Below the pieces are notes generated by a model. It saw only the letters and a list, made by a program, of their open reading frames with translations. It was not told where the DNA came from and searched no databases. Of a DNA stretch of 64,000 nucleotides, positions 26,400-36,016 are shown piece by piece. Made by a program: the position numbers and the translations under genes. The stretch's first letter is position 1; each line of letters starts with the position of its first letter. Origin of the DNA: Nostoc sp. UHCC 0302 (lineage in GTDB: Bacteria > Cyanobacteriota > Cyanobacteriia > Cyanobacteriales > Nostocaceae); the NCBI RefSeq assembly GCF_038096175.1, contig NZ_CP151099.1, positions 2,668,501 through 2,732,500 on the forward strand, read 5' to 3'.

Positions 26400-27577
26400 T
26401 TAACCCAGAGCCTGGGCCAAAATCGGTAAGGTGATGATAAATTCAGTTCCCTCACCGGGTGTAGAATTCACAGTTAGCAAACCGTTGTGTTTTTCTTTGA
26501 CTATTTGATGAGCGATCGCCAATCCTAAACCTGTTCCTTTGCCAACCGCTTTAGTAGTAAATAAATGGTCAAATATTTTTTGTTTGACTTGTTCGCTCAT
26601 CCCCATGCCATTATCAGCAATAGCAACTTGAATTTGGTGAGTTTTGACTGTGGTTTTAATGATAATGCGGTTGGGATTGGCTTTAATTTCGTCAAAAGTG
26701 CAGCCCTTGTTCGAGTCTTCTAATGTGTCAATTGCATTCGCCAAAATATTCATGAATACCTGATTTAATTGACCAGGAAAACATTCAATTTGGGGCAAAT
26801 TTCCATACTCAGCTATCACATCAATAGCAGGGCGTTGTTCGTTGGCTTTGAGGCGATGTTTGAGAATTAAAATTGTACTATCAATCCCCTCATGGATATT
26901 AAACAGAACTTTGTAATCTTTATCGGCGCGGGAAAAAGTCCGTAAACTAGTGCTGATATTTTTGAGGCGATCGCACGCCATCGTCATGGAATCAATTATC
27001 TTGGGTAAATCTTCTAAATTATAATCCAAGTCAATCTCTTCGGCATGGTCTTTGATTTCATTATGGGGATTAGGTAGACTTTCCTGATATAGTTTCAAGT
27101 GTTCAACAATATCTGCAAGAGTAGGTTTAGCTTGTTGGAGGCTGGCAGAAATAAAACCCAAAGGATTATTCATTTCATGAGCTACGCCTGCTACTAAATT
27201 ACCTAATGTCGACATTTTCTCACCCTGAACAATTTGTAATTGAGCCTGTTGTAAATCTTGTAAGGTTTGTTCTAATTCTTGTGACCGTTGGTTGACTTGA
27301 TACTCTGACTGCTTCAGGGCAACTTCCCCTTGATTTCGCGCAATCCAGATGGCGATTCCACTAGCAACTGATGCAAGTGCTTCCAAGGTGTCTTCCATTA
27401 GTCGCTGTCGAGAAAATATCGCAACTACTCCTAGTAATTGATTGTTAAATATTAATGGATAGCCTGCAAATGCCTGCATTCCCTCACGTTTTGCCCATTC
27501 TTTGTCACCAATACGAGGATCAGTCATAACATTATTGGTTAAATGGGGAAGGCGTTCTTCAGCAATTAAGCCAATCT
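26400..27577 (-). pseudogene. 3' part of an IS-disrupted Ser/Thr kinase-histidine kinase gene (GAF end + histidine kinase)
   Basis: This is the C-terminal part of the gene that starts at 34717, separated by two insertions. It carries the end of a GAF domain (AKREGMQAFAGYPLIFNNQL), a coiled-coil linker (ELEQTLQDLQQAQLQIVQ), the phospho-acceptor helix LVAGVAHEMNNPLGF, the N box NQVFMNILANAID, and the G boxes ADNGMGMS and GKGTGLGLAIAHQIV. All catalytic histidine-kinase motifs are intact. The native frame starts inside the IS (first non-IS codon reads KIGLIAEERL). A frame through the IS end reaches a start at 27635 (MYLVSSYY), so a free kinase fragment could still be produced. Confidence 0.85.
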
Positions 27578-27644
27578 TATACCAATTCTCTGAAATAAGG
27601 CTACAGATGAGATAATAAGATGAAACTAGATACAAAGATGAACA

Positions 27645-28714
27645 ATGTCAGGGGTATATCAACTAGAAATTAAAGAGACTGTCGCAGAACTCAAAGATTT
27701 ACTGGCAATACAAAAAACTGCGACGGCTAAAGAAAGAGTGCAGCTACTATATTTACTCAAAACAGGGCATGGTCAAACAATTTCTCAAACCGCAGAAATT
27801 ATTGGTCGAAATCGAGTGACCCTACACAAGTGGATTCGACAGTACAAAGCAGGCGGTATTGAAGGACTATTAAAACAAAAATCTTCGCCAGGAAGACCAA
27901 GAACCATCCCAAACTGGGCAGAAAAAGCATTAGAGAAAAGATTGCAAGAACCACTTGGATTTAATGGTTATCAAGAAATTGTAGAGTGGCTAGAACAAAA
28001 CTTGGGAGTCAATTCTTGCTACAAGACAGTTCACAAACTGGTTTATTACCGTTTGGAGTCATCGCCAAAAGTACCACGCCCCAAAAGCGTTGAACAAAAA
28101 CAACCACAAGTAGAGGCATTTAAAAAAACCTTGCACACAACTTAGCAATGCTGTCTTGGTTTTGCTTAACAGTTTTATGCACAACGAAAACGATTCGTTT
28201 TTGGTGCGAGGACGAAACTCGAATTGGATTGAAAACAATCACAGGACGGAAAATCACAGGCAAGGGTGTCAAACCCGTTGGTGTACACCAGTGGCAGTTC
28301 AAAGCAACATATTTATATGGAATCATCGAACCACTGACTGGCGAAAGCTTTTTTTGGGAATTTTCACATCTTAATACTGACTGTTTTCAGATATTCCTCA
28401 ATCTAATTTCTCAACATTTTACTGATTCAGTACTAATTATTCAACTGGATAATGGTGCCTTTCATAAAGCCAAACGTCTTCAAGTACCAGATAACATCAT
28501 TTTATTATTTCAGCCTGCACATTCTCCCGAGTTAAACCCAATTGAGCAGGTTTGGCAATATATTAAGCGCCGACTGCGTTGGTTATTACCTAAAAAACTT
28601 GATGATTTACGTACTGCTCTCTACGCTGAAATTGGGAAATTAACCAAACAAATTATTGTATCTATTGCCCGAAGACAATATATTTTAGAGGCACTATCTG
28701 TAGCTAGCTTTTAG
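27645..28714 (+). CDS. IS630-family transposase, two frames joined by -1 frameshifting
   Basis: Frame A (27645-28145, 166 aa) holds the helix-turn-helix DNA-binding part (ISQTAEIIGRNRVTLHKWIR, then SSPGRPRTIP). Frame B (to 28714) holds the DDE nuclease: Asp in IRFWCEDETRIGLKT, Asp in IIQLDNGAFHKA and Glu in HSPELNPIEQVW. Frame B is -1 relative to A. Slipping at the A7 run (28122-28128) gives a continuous EAFKKNLAHNLAMLSWF junction that fits the family. The full fused protein is about 356 aa. The stop codon lies against the right inverted repeat. Confidence 0.9.
28122..28128 (+). promoter_or_regulatory. A7 slippery site for -1 ribosomal frameshifting
   Basis: AAAAAAAC in the codons for Phe-Lys-Lys. 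Reading one base back after this run avoids the TAG at 28143-28145 and enters the catalytic frame, as known for other split IS630 elements. Confidence 0.7.
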
Positions 28715-28727
28715 AGAATTGGTATTA

Positions 28728-29115
28728 AATTTCCCGATGGGGACTCGACTATGTGCGCCATCAATATGTGTATATAAACCTGCACTGGCTTGTAGTTCGA
28801 GCATATTTTCTGCTGGATTCACTGTCCAAATTCGAGCAAAAGCAGCATCAAGATGTTTCACAATGATTTGTGTACAAGTTTGTAACATCTCTGTCAAACC
28901 AGTGCTACGAATTAATGAAGAGTCAATTTCTGCTCGAAATGATAAAATATTTGCCTTTAACTCTAGGGCTTGGAATCTCTCTTTCTCAAGTTGATAAAGT
29001 CTGGCATTTTCTAGGGAAATGGCAGCCTGAACGCAGAGAAAAGTCGTAATCAACAAGCGATCGCTAGTAAATACTCCGGAAGTTAAACTATTTTCTAAGT
29101 AAAGAATTCCTACCA
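28728..29115 (-). pseudogene. Middle part of the IS-disrupted kinase gene (GAF domains)
   Basis: A 390-bp islet between the two insertion sequences. It encodes LVGILYLENSLTSGVF, the linker AAISLENARLYQLEKERFQA and the start of a second GAF domain (TEMLQTCTQIIVKHLDAAFA ... RVPIGKF). The reading frame is undamaged. It has no start or stop of its own: both ends run into IS sequence. Confidence 0.85.
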
Positions 29116-29118
29116 AAT

Positions 29119-30255
29119 AAACTTGTCCGAAATATTAACTTAGGAAAAGAAAAATGGTAAAACGTTAGATTGGGCGTCTACCATTTTCCACAATTAGTTA
29201 TGATTTTAGATTATATACAAAAGTATCCACTACGAACAAAACAGATTTTAGGGATTAGTTACGAACAATTGCAATCACTGCTAAATTGCGCCTTAAAACG
29301 AAATCGATACATCAAAGCTAAACAAGAGAGTCATAAAATTAGAATTAATGCGGCTGGTGGTGGTCGTCCCGAAAAGTTATCAACCGAAGAACAAGTATGT
29401 TTATGTCTATTTTATCTAAGACAGATGCCAACATTCCAAGTATTAGGAATGCTATTTGGTGTTTCCAAAACCGAAGCTAATGATACATTTCACGACTGGA
29501 TACCAATTCCTCGTGATATATTACCTGCTAGTTTATTAGAACAAGTATCAAATAATGAAAGTGATTTACTATTTGTTCAAGAAGTATTAACAAATTTTAG
29601 GCTATTAGTCGATAGCTTAGAACAGCCAATATATAGGGATTCTGACCAAAAAGAGCAACAGAAATATTTTTCTGGAAAGAAGAGACAACATACATTAAAA
29701 AGTCTGATAATTGGCATACCAGAAGGCAAAGATATTGTAGAGGTAGAAGTAGGTGTTCCTGGGCCAACAGCAGATATAAAATTGTTTCGTCAATCTCAAA
29801 ATAAATTTGATAAATCTCAACCCTTTTCAGGTGATAAAGGCTTTCAAGGAGGTGAGAATATCACTACTCCTCATAAAAAGAAACCAAAACGAGAATTAAC
29901 TCAACAGCAAAAAGATGAAAATAAGGCTTTATCTAGTAATCGGATATTCATTGAACATTTGATTCGATTACTTAAAATATTCCGCATAGCCTCACAAAGA
30001 TTTCGCTTAAAGCTTGAGACGTATGAGCAGATTATTTTAACAGTTTGCGGATTAGTTAGGTTAAGAATTGGTAGCTTAGTTCTGCCAACTTAGCTAGTAG
30101 CAAAAATCATAAATTTTTAGAAATTAGGAGTTAATTTTTATGCCTCTAAATTATCACTAACTATCTCAAAGCCTTATAATTACGTATTTACGAAGATATC
30201 AAAGTTTTGCCCCAAAGCTTTGAACAGTCTGGCTTTGGAATTTTCGGACAAGTCT
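29119..30255 (+). mobile_element. IS5-family (DDE_Tnp_4) insertion sequence, 1137 bp, 3-bp target duplication
   Basis: Ends AAACTTGTCCGAAA (29119-29132) and, at the right, TTTTCGGACAAGTCT (30241-30255) form inverted repeats of about 13 bases. AAT flanks both sides (29116-29118 and 30256-30258). Removing 29119-30255 plus one AAT restores the codons Gln-Gly-His-Leu-Val-Gly across the junction of the host kinase gene. One transposase gene fills it, opposite to the host gene. Confidence 0.88.
29200..30093 (+). CDS. IS5-family transposase
   Basis: 297 aa from ATG 29200 (MILDYIQKYP); a TTG at 29170 would add ten residues. N-terminal helix-turn-helix region (EEQVCLCLFYLRQMPTFQVLG) is followed by a DDE_Tnp_4-type nuclease: Asp in LLVDSLEQPIYR, Asp in FSGDKGFQGG and Glu in FIEHLIRLLKIFRI. 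The reading frame is intact, so the element may be active. It is not related to the neighbouring IS630 transposase. Confidence 0.9.
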   Translation: MILDYIQKYPLRTKQILGISYEQLQSLLNCALKRNRYIKAKQESHKIRINAAGGGRPEKLSTEEQVCLCLFYLRQMPTFQVLGMLFGVSKTEANDTFHDWIPIPRDILPASLLEQVSNNESDLLFVQEVLTNFRLLVDSLEQPIYRDSDQKEQQKYFSGKKRQHTLKSLIIGIPEGKDIVEVEVGVPGPTADIKLFRQSQNKFDKSQPFSGDKGFQGGENITTPHKKKPKRELTQQQKDENKALSSNRIFIEHLIRLLKIFRIASQRFRLKLETYEQIILTVCGLVRLRIGSLVLPT

Positions 30256-33200
30256 AATGTCCTTGATTAATAATTGGCATACACAACACACTCTGGGGTT
30301 GTGTTCTGTGCATATATTCCCCCATCACACCAGGAATATCTGTTTGACAATTGTCTATAACAATTGTTTTTTGGGTATTTTTGACGTACTGGATAATTTT
30401 TACAGGAATTTCTTGACAATTCTCTAGTAACTGTGGAGTGAGGATAGTTTGTATTTCCTGATGATCTATAGAGGTAATTGCTCGGACTTGCCAAATATTA
30501 TCTTGAGGAAGAATTAGTACAGATTTTTTCGCGCCAGAGTTTTCTAGAATAATCCGCGTGAGGTTGGTGATGAATATATCTAATTCCAGAGAACTAGAAA
30601 TAGCTTGAGCGGTTTTGAGGAGAGAGGCAAAATCTAGGGCATCGGAAATATAAATGCTGTCGGTATTAGAAGTGCAAGTGGATGAATAAGTCCCACAAAA
30701 GGCAATAGTTTCTAGGGTTTTAAGGTTGAGTCGTTGCTGTTGCAGGACGGGTTGAAGTAATTGAGGGTAGCGTTTTTCTAAGTCATTAGTTTTGGCTTTT
30801 GCTCCCCAACGGGCGTAGCAGTAGTATGCTTCTTGCATATATGCTTGGGCAACTTTCTCTTTGCCCCAGTCGAGATAAAACTTGGCAGCAAGTTCGTTTG
30901 CTAATGCCTCATTCTGAATGTAGCCGTTGGCTTTGGCTAAAGCGATCGCGCGATCGTAGTATTCAATTGCTTCTAACTTGTTGCCTGAGATATGACATCG
31001 TACTGCTTCTACCAGATCATATTTGTGTTGATAATTAATTGGCGCAGCATTGGCATAGATTCTCAGTTTTTTTTGATTTTCCTCAACCTGCCAGAGCAGT
31101 TTCTCTTGCTGCGGGGGATCAACCGTGGGATAAAGAGCCAAACAAATCAATGAGTCGTAATAGTAGTAAACCAAAGCAGAAGGCATCCCCATACCTGCTT
31201 TGAGGTATTTTGCTCCTTGGTCTGCATCCTGAATAGCAGTAGAAAAATGCCCAAATGAGTAATTAAGTATCAACTTACTCAGATAAAACAGATGGAGTGC
31301 CAGTTCATCATTTTCTTTGAGAAGCGCCGATAAGCGCTGTTGTTCGTCACCAGCATCACGACCAAGACAGCTTGGGTTTTCGCTAAACTCAGTGAAATTT
31401 TTAATAGAGCAACTAATGATATGCGCCCAAGTTAAAAAATTTTGACTTGTAGCAAATCTCGATTGATAAATTTCTATCTCTTTTAACAAGTTTTCTAAAT
31501 CCTCTGCTCCACTTAAATAGGTGTAAAGTAACCTGAACGAAGTGGAGACAAGGGCATGAACCGAATCCCCCGTTTCTAATCCAACTTTATAAGACTCTTT
31601 CAATAAATCGATTGCCTGTCGAATACTTTGTTGATTCGATTGATTAAATGCAGCGACTTTAAACTGAACCATGCTCTGGACAGATTTATCGGAAAATTTA
31701 TCCATTATTCTGAGTGCTAACTGTCCAAATTCATAGCCCTCTTCTAACTTATTCAACACTGTGCTGACAACAATGCCAAAATCTGCATACCCCGGTGCAG
31801 AGAAGGGCGAATTCCCATATTTAAGCGATAAATTGACTTCTTCACAGGCAATGATTGGAAAGAGATGGGGAGCTGCCTGATGGATGGATGGGACAAGGCT
31901 AGTCATAATCCGCAAAGCAGCTACAGCCTTCGCTTCCTGCATCAGTGGTAAATTTACTAAGTCTTTGATTGCGCGACTCAGTAGAGATGCCAGCGTGTTT
32001 TCTACCTGCTGCTGAATATCTAAAAGGGTGACGGACTCAGGAAGAATTACTCCCAGCTTCTGAAGGATTTCTCGCCCGATTGTAATCGCCTGAAGTTGTT
32101 GATTTTGTACCTGATAAGCTTGGAGTTTAACTTCATACACTTTTATTTGCTTAAGCAAGGTACTGGCTTTTTGCAACACAACTTGAATCAGAGATTCCAT
32201 CTGCTCAAAATCACAATTGAGCAATGCAACTTCTGCCGCTTCCTCGTATAAGCTGTGCATCAGATCAGCATCAACATCCCAACCACTTGCCGTTAACAAC
32301 TGCATCCCATAATCGAGGTAATGCAATGCTGCGCTGTAGGCGGTTGATTCTTTCGCTTTGCGACCCGCCTTCAGGTTTAATTGAGCATACTGCCGACGCT
32401 GAGCAAGTGAAGTCATGAGCGAAATGCCACAATTTAACTGATTGACAATCTTAAAAATTCGCTCGTCTTGTTGCATTTCATCGGTATTGTGTAATAGCAG
32501 TTGTCCTATTGTTAGATGAGTAAGTTGTTTGTGTTCATCTGGAATCAGCGAGTAAGCTGCTTGTTGAATGCGATCATGTAAAAATTTATATGTGACGGTT
32601 TGAGAAATTTCTTGAGTAACTGCTTGACTTTCTTGCTCGACATAAAATTTATAAATATTACCAGTAGGCAGAATCAACCCTTCTTGTAAGGCTTTCCACA
32701 AACTAGCTGCTGTTTCTATCTCTGAGTTTTCCGAAATAATAGCCAAAGTTCCTAAATCAAACTGGTTCCCAATACAAGCAGCTAACTGCAATACGTGTTG
32801 AGTTGATGTCGGCAGTCTTTGCAATTGAAATGCCATAAAACTAATAACATTATCTGTAAGTGCTTGCTGAGTCACTTGTGTAATGTCACATTCCCAACTC
32901 CCTGATTCAAAGTTAAATTGAATAAGCTTATCTTGATGCAATGCTTTGAGAAACTGAGTCGCGAAAAATGGATTACCTTGAGTTTTCTGAGATACCAACT
33001 GAGAAAGATTCCATGCTAAATTCTCTGTACATTTCAGGGTATCAGCAACTAATTGATTTATTTGTATTTGACTCAGTGGTGCTAAAGTAATCGTATTAAT
33101 TTTTGCTTGTGTTTTTGCGATTTCACTCAAAGTCAACATTAAGGGATGTGTTGCGTTGACGATATGCTGTGTTTGACAGGTTCCCTGCCTTGTTCGCGTA

Positions 33201-34717
33201 GCGTCTTTGTTAGGAGAAGTAAGTGCTGTTTCGTTATCACGATACGCACCAATTAAAAAAAGATGCTCTGTATTAGCCATCAATAACTGTATTAACTTTA
33301 GTGAGGCTGAATCTGCCCATTGCAAATCATCTAGAAACATCACTAATGGATGTGTGGCAGTGTTAAAGACTTGAGTAAACTTTTGAAATAATAAATTAAA
33401 TCTATTTTGGGCAGCCGTTCCTGACAATTCTGGTGCTGGTGGCTGTTGACCAATAATTCTTGATAATTCTGGGATAACTTCAATAATTACTTGTCCATTT
33501 TCTCCCACAGCATTTAATATTTTCCTCTTCCATTGTTGGATATTAATATCATTTTCTGTAAGCAATTGCCCAATTAAATCTCGGAATGCTTGTACAAATG
33601 CACCTAAAGGAATATTACGTTGGAATTGGTCATATTTGCCTTGAATAAAATAGCCATGTTGGCGCACAATCTGTTTGTAAACTTCATTGACAATTGCTGT
33701 TTTACCAATGCCAGAGAAACCAGCCAGCAATATCATTTCTGTTGCGCCCAGACTAACCCGTTCAAAGGCTTCGAGTAGGGTTTTTACTTCGGTTTCTCGT
33801 CCATAAAGTTTGTCTGGGATAATAAAGCGATCGCACAGATCCCTTTGAGCAATTTGAAAGTTCTCTACTTTACCAGTAGACTGAAGTTGACTTAAACAAT
33901 TTTCTAAATCAAATTTTAGCCCAAATGCGCTCTGATAGCGGTCTTCGGCATTTTTAGCCATCAATTTCATCACAATATCAGAAATCGAATTAGGAATTTT
34001 AAATTGCTCTAAAGGAGGGGGTTGTTTTGCAATATGAGAATGCACTAACTCCATCGGGTCATTTGATTGAAAAGGTAACTGACCCGTAAGTAATTCGTAG
34101 AATGTCACACCTAAAGAATAAAAATCAGTCCGGTAGTCAATCCCCCGATTCATTCTTCCTGTTTGCTCTGGGGAAATATAAGCTAGTGTCCCTTCTAATA
34201 CATTAAAATTGATCAGGGTTTGCGTTTCCCGTGGAAGTAGAGATGCAATACTAAAGTCAATTAATTTAACTTGTTTTGTTTCGGGATTAATTAAAATATT
34301 ACTAGGTTTAATATCTTTATGAATGATCCGTTCCCGATAGAGTATATCTAACGTATTACACAGAGCGATCGCTATTTGTAAAAACTCTTGTAAAGATTCG
34401 ATGTATCGCATCTGTCTACAAGCAAAATAATCTTTGAGAGAAATCCCAAAATCTTCCATCACCAACACATATCCGTTTTGATACGCTTCCAGGCTATAGG
34501 TTTGGATAATCAGGGATGAGTTGAGATTTTTGGCAATAGTATACTGATTGCGAAACTGCACCAGGTCATTTAAGGTGGGATATGGATTTTTTAGCAGTTT
34601 GATCACTACAGGTAATGAGTCAGTTTCTCGATCCCCACGATAAACTAGGGTTCTCGAACCATTGTAGATTTCTTCGTTTACGTGGTATCCGGGAATATTG
34701 ACAAAAGCGCTGACCAT
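30254..34717 (-). CDS. Multi-domain Ser/Thr kinase - AAA ATPase - GAF sensor protein, 5' part of an IS-disrupted gene
   Basis: 1487 codons; the last residues are IS-derived (native end ...MPIINQGH). Order: Ser/Thr kinase (about 10-275) with Lys40, HKDIKPSN 133-140 and Asp154-Phe; AAA ATPase with Walker A GFSGIGKT 333-340 and Walker B LVMFLDDLQWAD 458-469; a long helical region (600-1330); start of a GAF domain. Cyanobacterial homologues (HstK type) continue into GAF and histidine kinase, here found at 28728-29115 and 26400-27577. The uninterrupted gene would encode about 2009 aa. Residues about 498-521 look like an inserted dispersed repeat. A truncated kinase/ATPase lacking the histidine kinase is probably the only product. 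Confidence 0.9.
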   Translation of the reverse strand: MVSAFVNIPGYHVNEEIYNGSRTLVYRGDRETDSLPVVIKLLKNPYPTLNDLVQFRNQYTIAKNLNSSLIIQTYSLEAYQNGYVLVMEDFGISLKDYFACRQMRYIESLQEFLQIAIALCNTLDILYRERIIHKDIKPSNILINPETKQVKLIDFSIASLLPRETQTLINFNVLEGTLAYISPEQTGRMNRGIDYRTDFYSLGVTFYELLTGQLPFQSNDPMELVHSHIAKQPPPLEQFKIPNSISDIVMKLMAKNAEDRYQSAFGLKFDLENCLSQLQSTGKVENFQIAQRDLCDRFIIPDKLYGRETEVKTLLEAFERVSLGATEMILLAGFSGIGKTAIVNEVYKQIVRQHGYFIQGKYDQFQRNIPLGAFVQAFRDLIGQLLTENDINIQQWKRKILNAVGENGQVIIEVIPELSRIIGQQPPAPELSGTAAQNRFNLLFQKFTQVFNTATHPLVMFLDDLQWADSASLKLIQLLMANTEHLFLIGAYRDNETALTSPNKDATRTRQGTCQTQHIVNATHPLMLTLSEIAKTQAKINTITLAPLSQIQINQLVADTLKCTENLAWNLSQLVSQKTQGNPFFATQFLKALHQDKLIQFNFESGSWECDITQVTQQALTDNVISFMAFQLQRLPTSTQHVLQLAACIGNQFDLGTLAIISENSEIETAASLWKALQEGLILPTGNIYKFYVEQESQAVTQEISQTVTYKFLHDRIQQAAYSLIPDEHKQLTHLTIGQLLLHNTDEMQQDERIFKIVNQLNCGISLMTSLAQRRQYAQLNLKAGRKAKESTAYSAALHYLDYGMQLLTASGWDVDADLMHSLYEEAAEVALLNCDFEQMESLIQVVLQKASTLLKQIKVYEVKLQAYQVQNQQLQAITIGREILQKLGVILPESVTLLDIQQQVENTLASLLSRAIKDLVNLPLMQEAKAVAALRIMTSLVPSIHQAAPHLFPIIACEEVNLSLKYGNSPFSAPGYADFGIVVSTVLNKLEEGYEFGQLALRIMDKFSDKSVQSMVQFKVAAFNQSNQQSIRQAIDLLKESYKVGLETGDSVHALVSTSFRLLYTYLSGAEDLENLLKEIEIYQSRFATSQNFLTWAHIISCSIKNFTEFSENPSCLGRDAGDEQQRLSALLKENDELALHLFYLSKLILNYSFGHFSTAIQDADQGAKYLKAGMGMPSALVYYYYDSLICLALYPTVDPPQQEKLLWQVEENQKKLRIYANAAPINYQHKYDLVEAVRCHISGNKLEAIEYYDRAIALAKANGYIQNEALANELAAKFYLDWGKEKVAQAYMQEAYYCYARWGAKAKTNDLEKRYPQLLQPVLQQQRLNLKTLETIAFCGTYSSTCTSNTDSIYISDALDFASLLKTAQAISSSLELDIFITNLTRIILENSGAKKSVLILPQDNIWQVRAITSIDHQEIQTILTPQLLENCQEIPVKIIQYVKNTQKTIVIDNCQTDIPGVMGEYMHRTQPQSVLCMPIINQGH
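33155..33226. repeat. Dispersed repeat fragment inside the kinase coding sequence
   Basis: TTCGCGTAGCGTCTTTGTTA here resembles TTCGCGTAGCGTCTCGTTAG in the MITE at 12390. In frame it adds TSPNKDATRTRQGTCQTQHI between AYRDNE and THPLMLTL, which are close together in the family. Confidence 0.5.
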
Positions 34718-34792
34718 ACTGCTAAATTTTGGTGATTTCTGACTTTATTGTTCCCACATCTGTAACGCTAGTTTGCTGTCAGGTAGTAAACA

Positions 34793-35023
34793 TTATTGTG
34801 GCTTAACTTTAGATTTACAATTTCCAGATTTCTTGTAAGCAAACTCACAGTAAGGACAGAAGTGAAATTTCAGATAAATAATTGATTCATTACAGTTAGC
34901 GCAATTATTACATAACCCAGTTCCGTGCAGAAAATACAACTTAGATGTCTGCAACAAGCCGCTAAAAGCATCTACGCAGCAAGAACCCAATGTCTTCAAC
35001 TGAAGTACCAGGAATCTAGACAT
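34793..35023 (-). CDS. Possible small Cys-rich protein
   Basis: 76 codons. The C-terminal half contains CNNCANC and FCPYC pairs that could form a zinc ribbon, ending in a basic tail. The N-terminus looks unlike a protein start and no ribosome-binding site is obvious. It lies upstream of the large kinase gene. Not recognised; may be a relic or chance. Confidence 0.25.
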   Translation of the reverse strand: MSRFLVLQLKTLGSCCVDAFSGLLQTSKLYFLHGTGLCNNCANCNESIIYLKFHFCPYCEFAYKKSGNCKSKVKPQ

Positions 35024-35088
35024 CTGATGCTTTTATAGTTGCACCACGGACAACTGCATCAAGGTACTCAGATGGAATTTCACATTAA

Positions 35089-35336
35089 TACAGCAGAATT
35101 CAGGTGGCCGCCGAGCGTAGCCGAGGTGAGTCAGAATTCAGTAGTCAGAATAGGCTACGCCCCGCTATGCTAACAGAAAGGAAAAAGGCTTTATACCTGA
35201 CTTTACTTCGACTCCTTTCGGCTTCTCTACGAGACCAGAGGCGTAGCTTGCTTCCCCGTAGGAGTACGCTCAAGGCAAGCCGCTCAGTAACCATGAGACC
35301 TATATCGTGTACTTCATCAACTTGAAATCTGCTGTA
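35089..35336. mobile_element. MITE family 2, copy A (with nested repeat)
   Basis: Inverted ends TACAGCAGAATTCAG (35089-35103) and TTGAAATCTGCTGTA (35322-35336), 13 of 15 matching. The right part (GGCTTTATACCTGACTTT ... CTATATCGTGTACTTCATCA) matches copy C at 48190-48295. The interior also holds an insertion of another dispersed repeat (CTACGAGACCAGAGGCGTAG). Explains most of the 640-bp gap before the ChaC gene. Confidence 0.75.
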
Positions 35337-35359
35337 ATTTAATTAATATTAATTAATTG

Positions 35360-36016
35360 TTAATCCTGTCTGGCCAATACCTGCTTAGAAAGCCAAAGCA
35401 ATTGCTTGTCTGTTATTCCAACTTGCATCAATCCGTTGATAGTTTGCATGAGGTAATCAGCACAAGAACCAAGCTCTCCAGATGCCGTCGCAATGCTGTT
35501 AATCGTTGTTTCTAATGAAATTTTACCCGCATAAGCACGATGCTGGCGGTTGATGACAAAGGTAATCGCTGGCAATTGTTCAATACCGTCAAACACTCTC
35601 ACCCAATGAGGGATATAAGAACCGACTACCATTTCGCGTCGCCAAAGCAGTGGTAGTTCCGACGATACATCAGCAGCAGCTATTCGGTAGGCAATACCTC
35701 GACAACTACCACCACTATCTAGACCTAATACTAATCCTCGATTTTCTGGTGTACCGCGACCTTGAGGAACCCACAGGCAAAAACGGCGGTGCCAGCCGTA
35801 AATTTTACCAATCCGCTGTTCTGCAAATTTAAAGATAGGATTCCAAACAAGCGAACCATATGCAAACAACCAAACGTCAGAATTTGGCTTTTGTTGCCGA
35901 AGAGTTTGGTGGAGTGATTCTTGTAACTGAGCTTCACTTAATATTACGCCACTGCCAGACTGTAGAATAGTCTGCTGCAAGCGTCTTGATTCGAGATCAG
36001 AACGTGTTAGTGACAA
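35360..36016 (-). CDS. Gamma-glutamylcyclotransferase, ChaC family
   Basis: 218 aa cytosolic enzyme. The family's glycine-loop motif YGSLVWNP is at 53-60 and the catalytic Glu is Glu128 in LLWRREM. GRGTPENRGLVLGL and YVIGRxY-like regions follow the family order. ChaC-type enzymes cleave glutathione to 5-oxoproline and Cys-Gly. The first about 40 residues are an N-terminal extension also seen in other bacterial members. Single gene; convergent arrangement with nothing near. Confidence 0.9.
   Translation of the reverse strand: MSLTRSDLESRRLQQTILQSGSGVILSEAQLQESLHQTLRQQKPNSDVWLFAYGSLVWNPIFKFAEQRIGKIYGWHRRFCLWVPQGRGTPENRGLVLGLDSGGSCRGIAYRIAAADVSSELPLLWRREMVVGSYIPHWVRVFDGIEQLPAITFVINRQHRAYAGKISLETTINSIATASGELGSCADYLMQTINGLMQVGITDKQLLWLSKQVLARQD

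Larger units (their letters stand above)
27580..28725 (+). mobile_element. IS630-family insertion sequence, 1146 bp, TA target duplication
   Basis: The ends TACCAATTCTCT (27580-27591) and AGAGAATTGGTA (28713-28724, plus one T) are inverted repeats. TA flanks both sides (27578-27579 and 28726-28727), the known IS630/Tc1-mariner target. It inserted into the GAF coding region of the kinase gene, opposite to its direction. Removing 27580-28725 plus one TA rejoins GGGAAATTTA to AGATTGGC in frame. It carries one transposase encoded in two overlapping frames. Confidence 0.9.
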
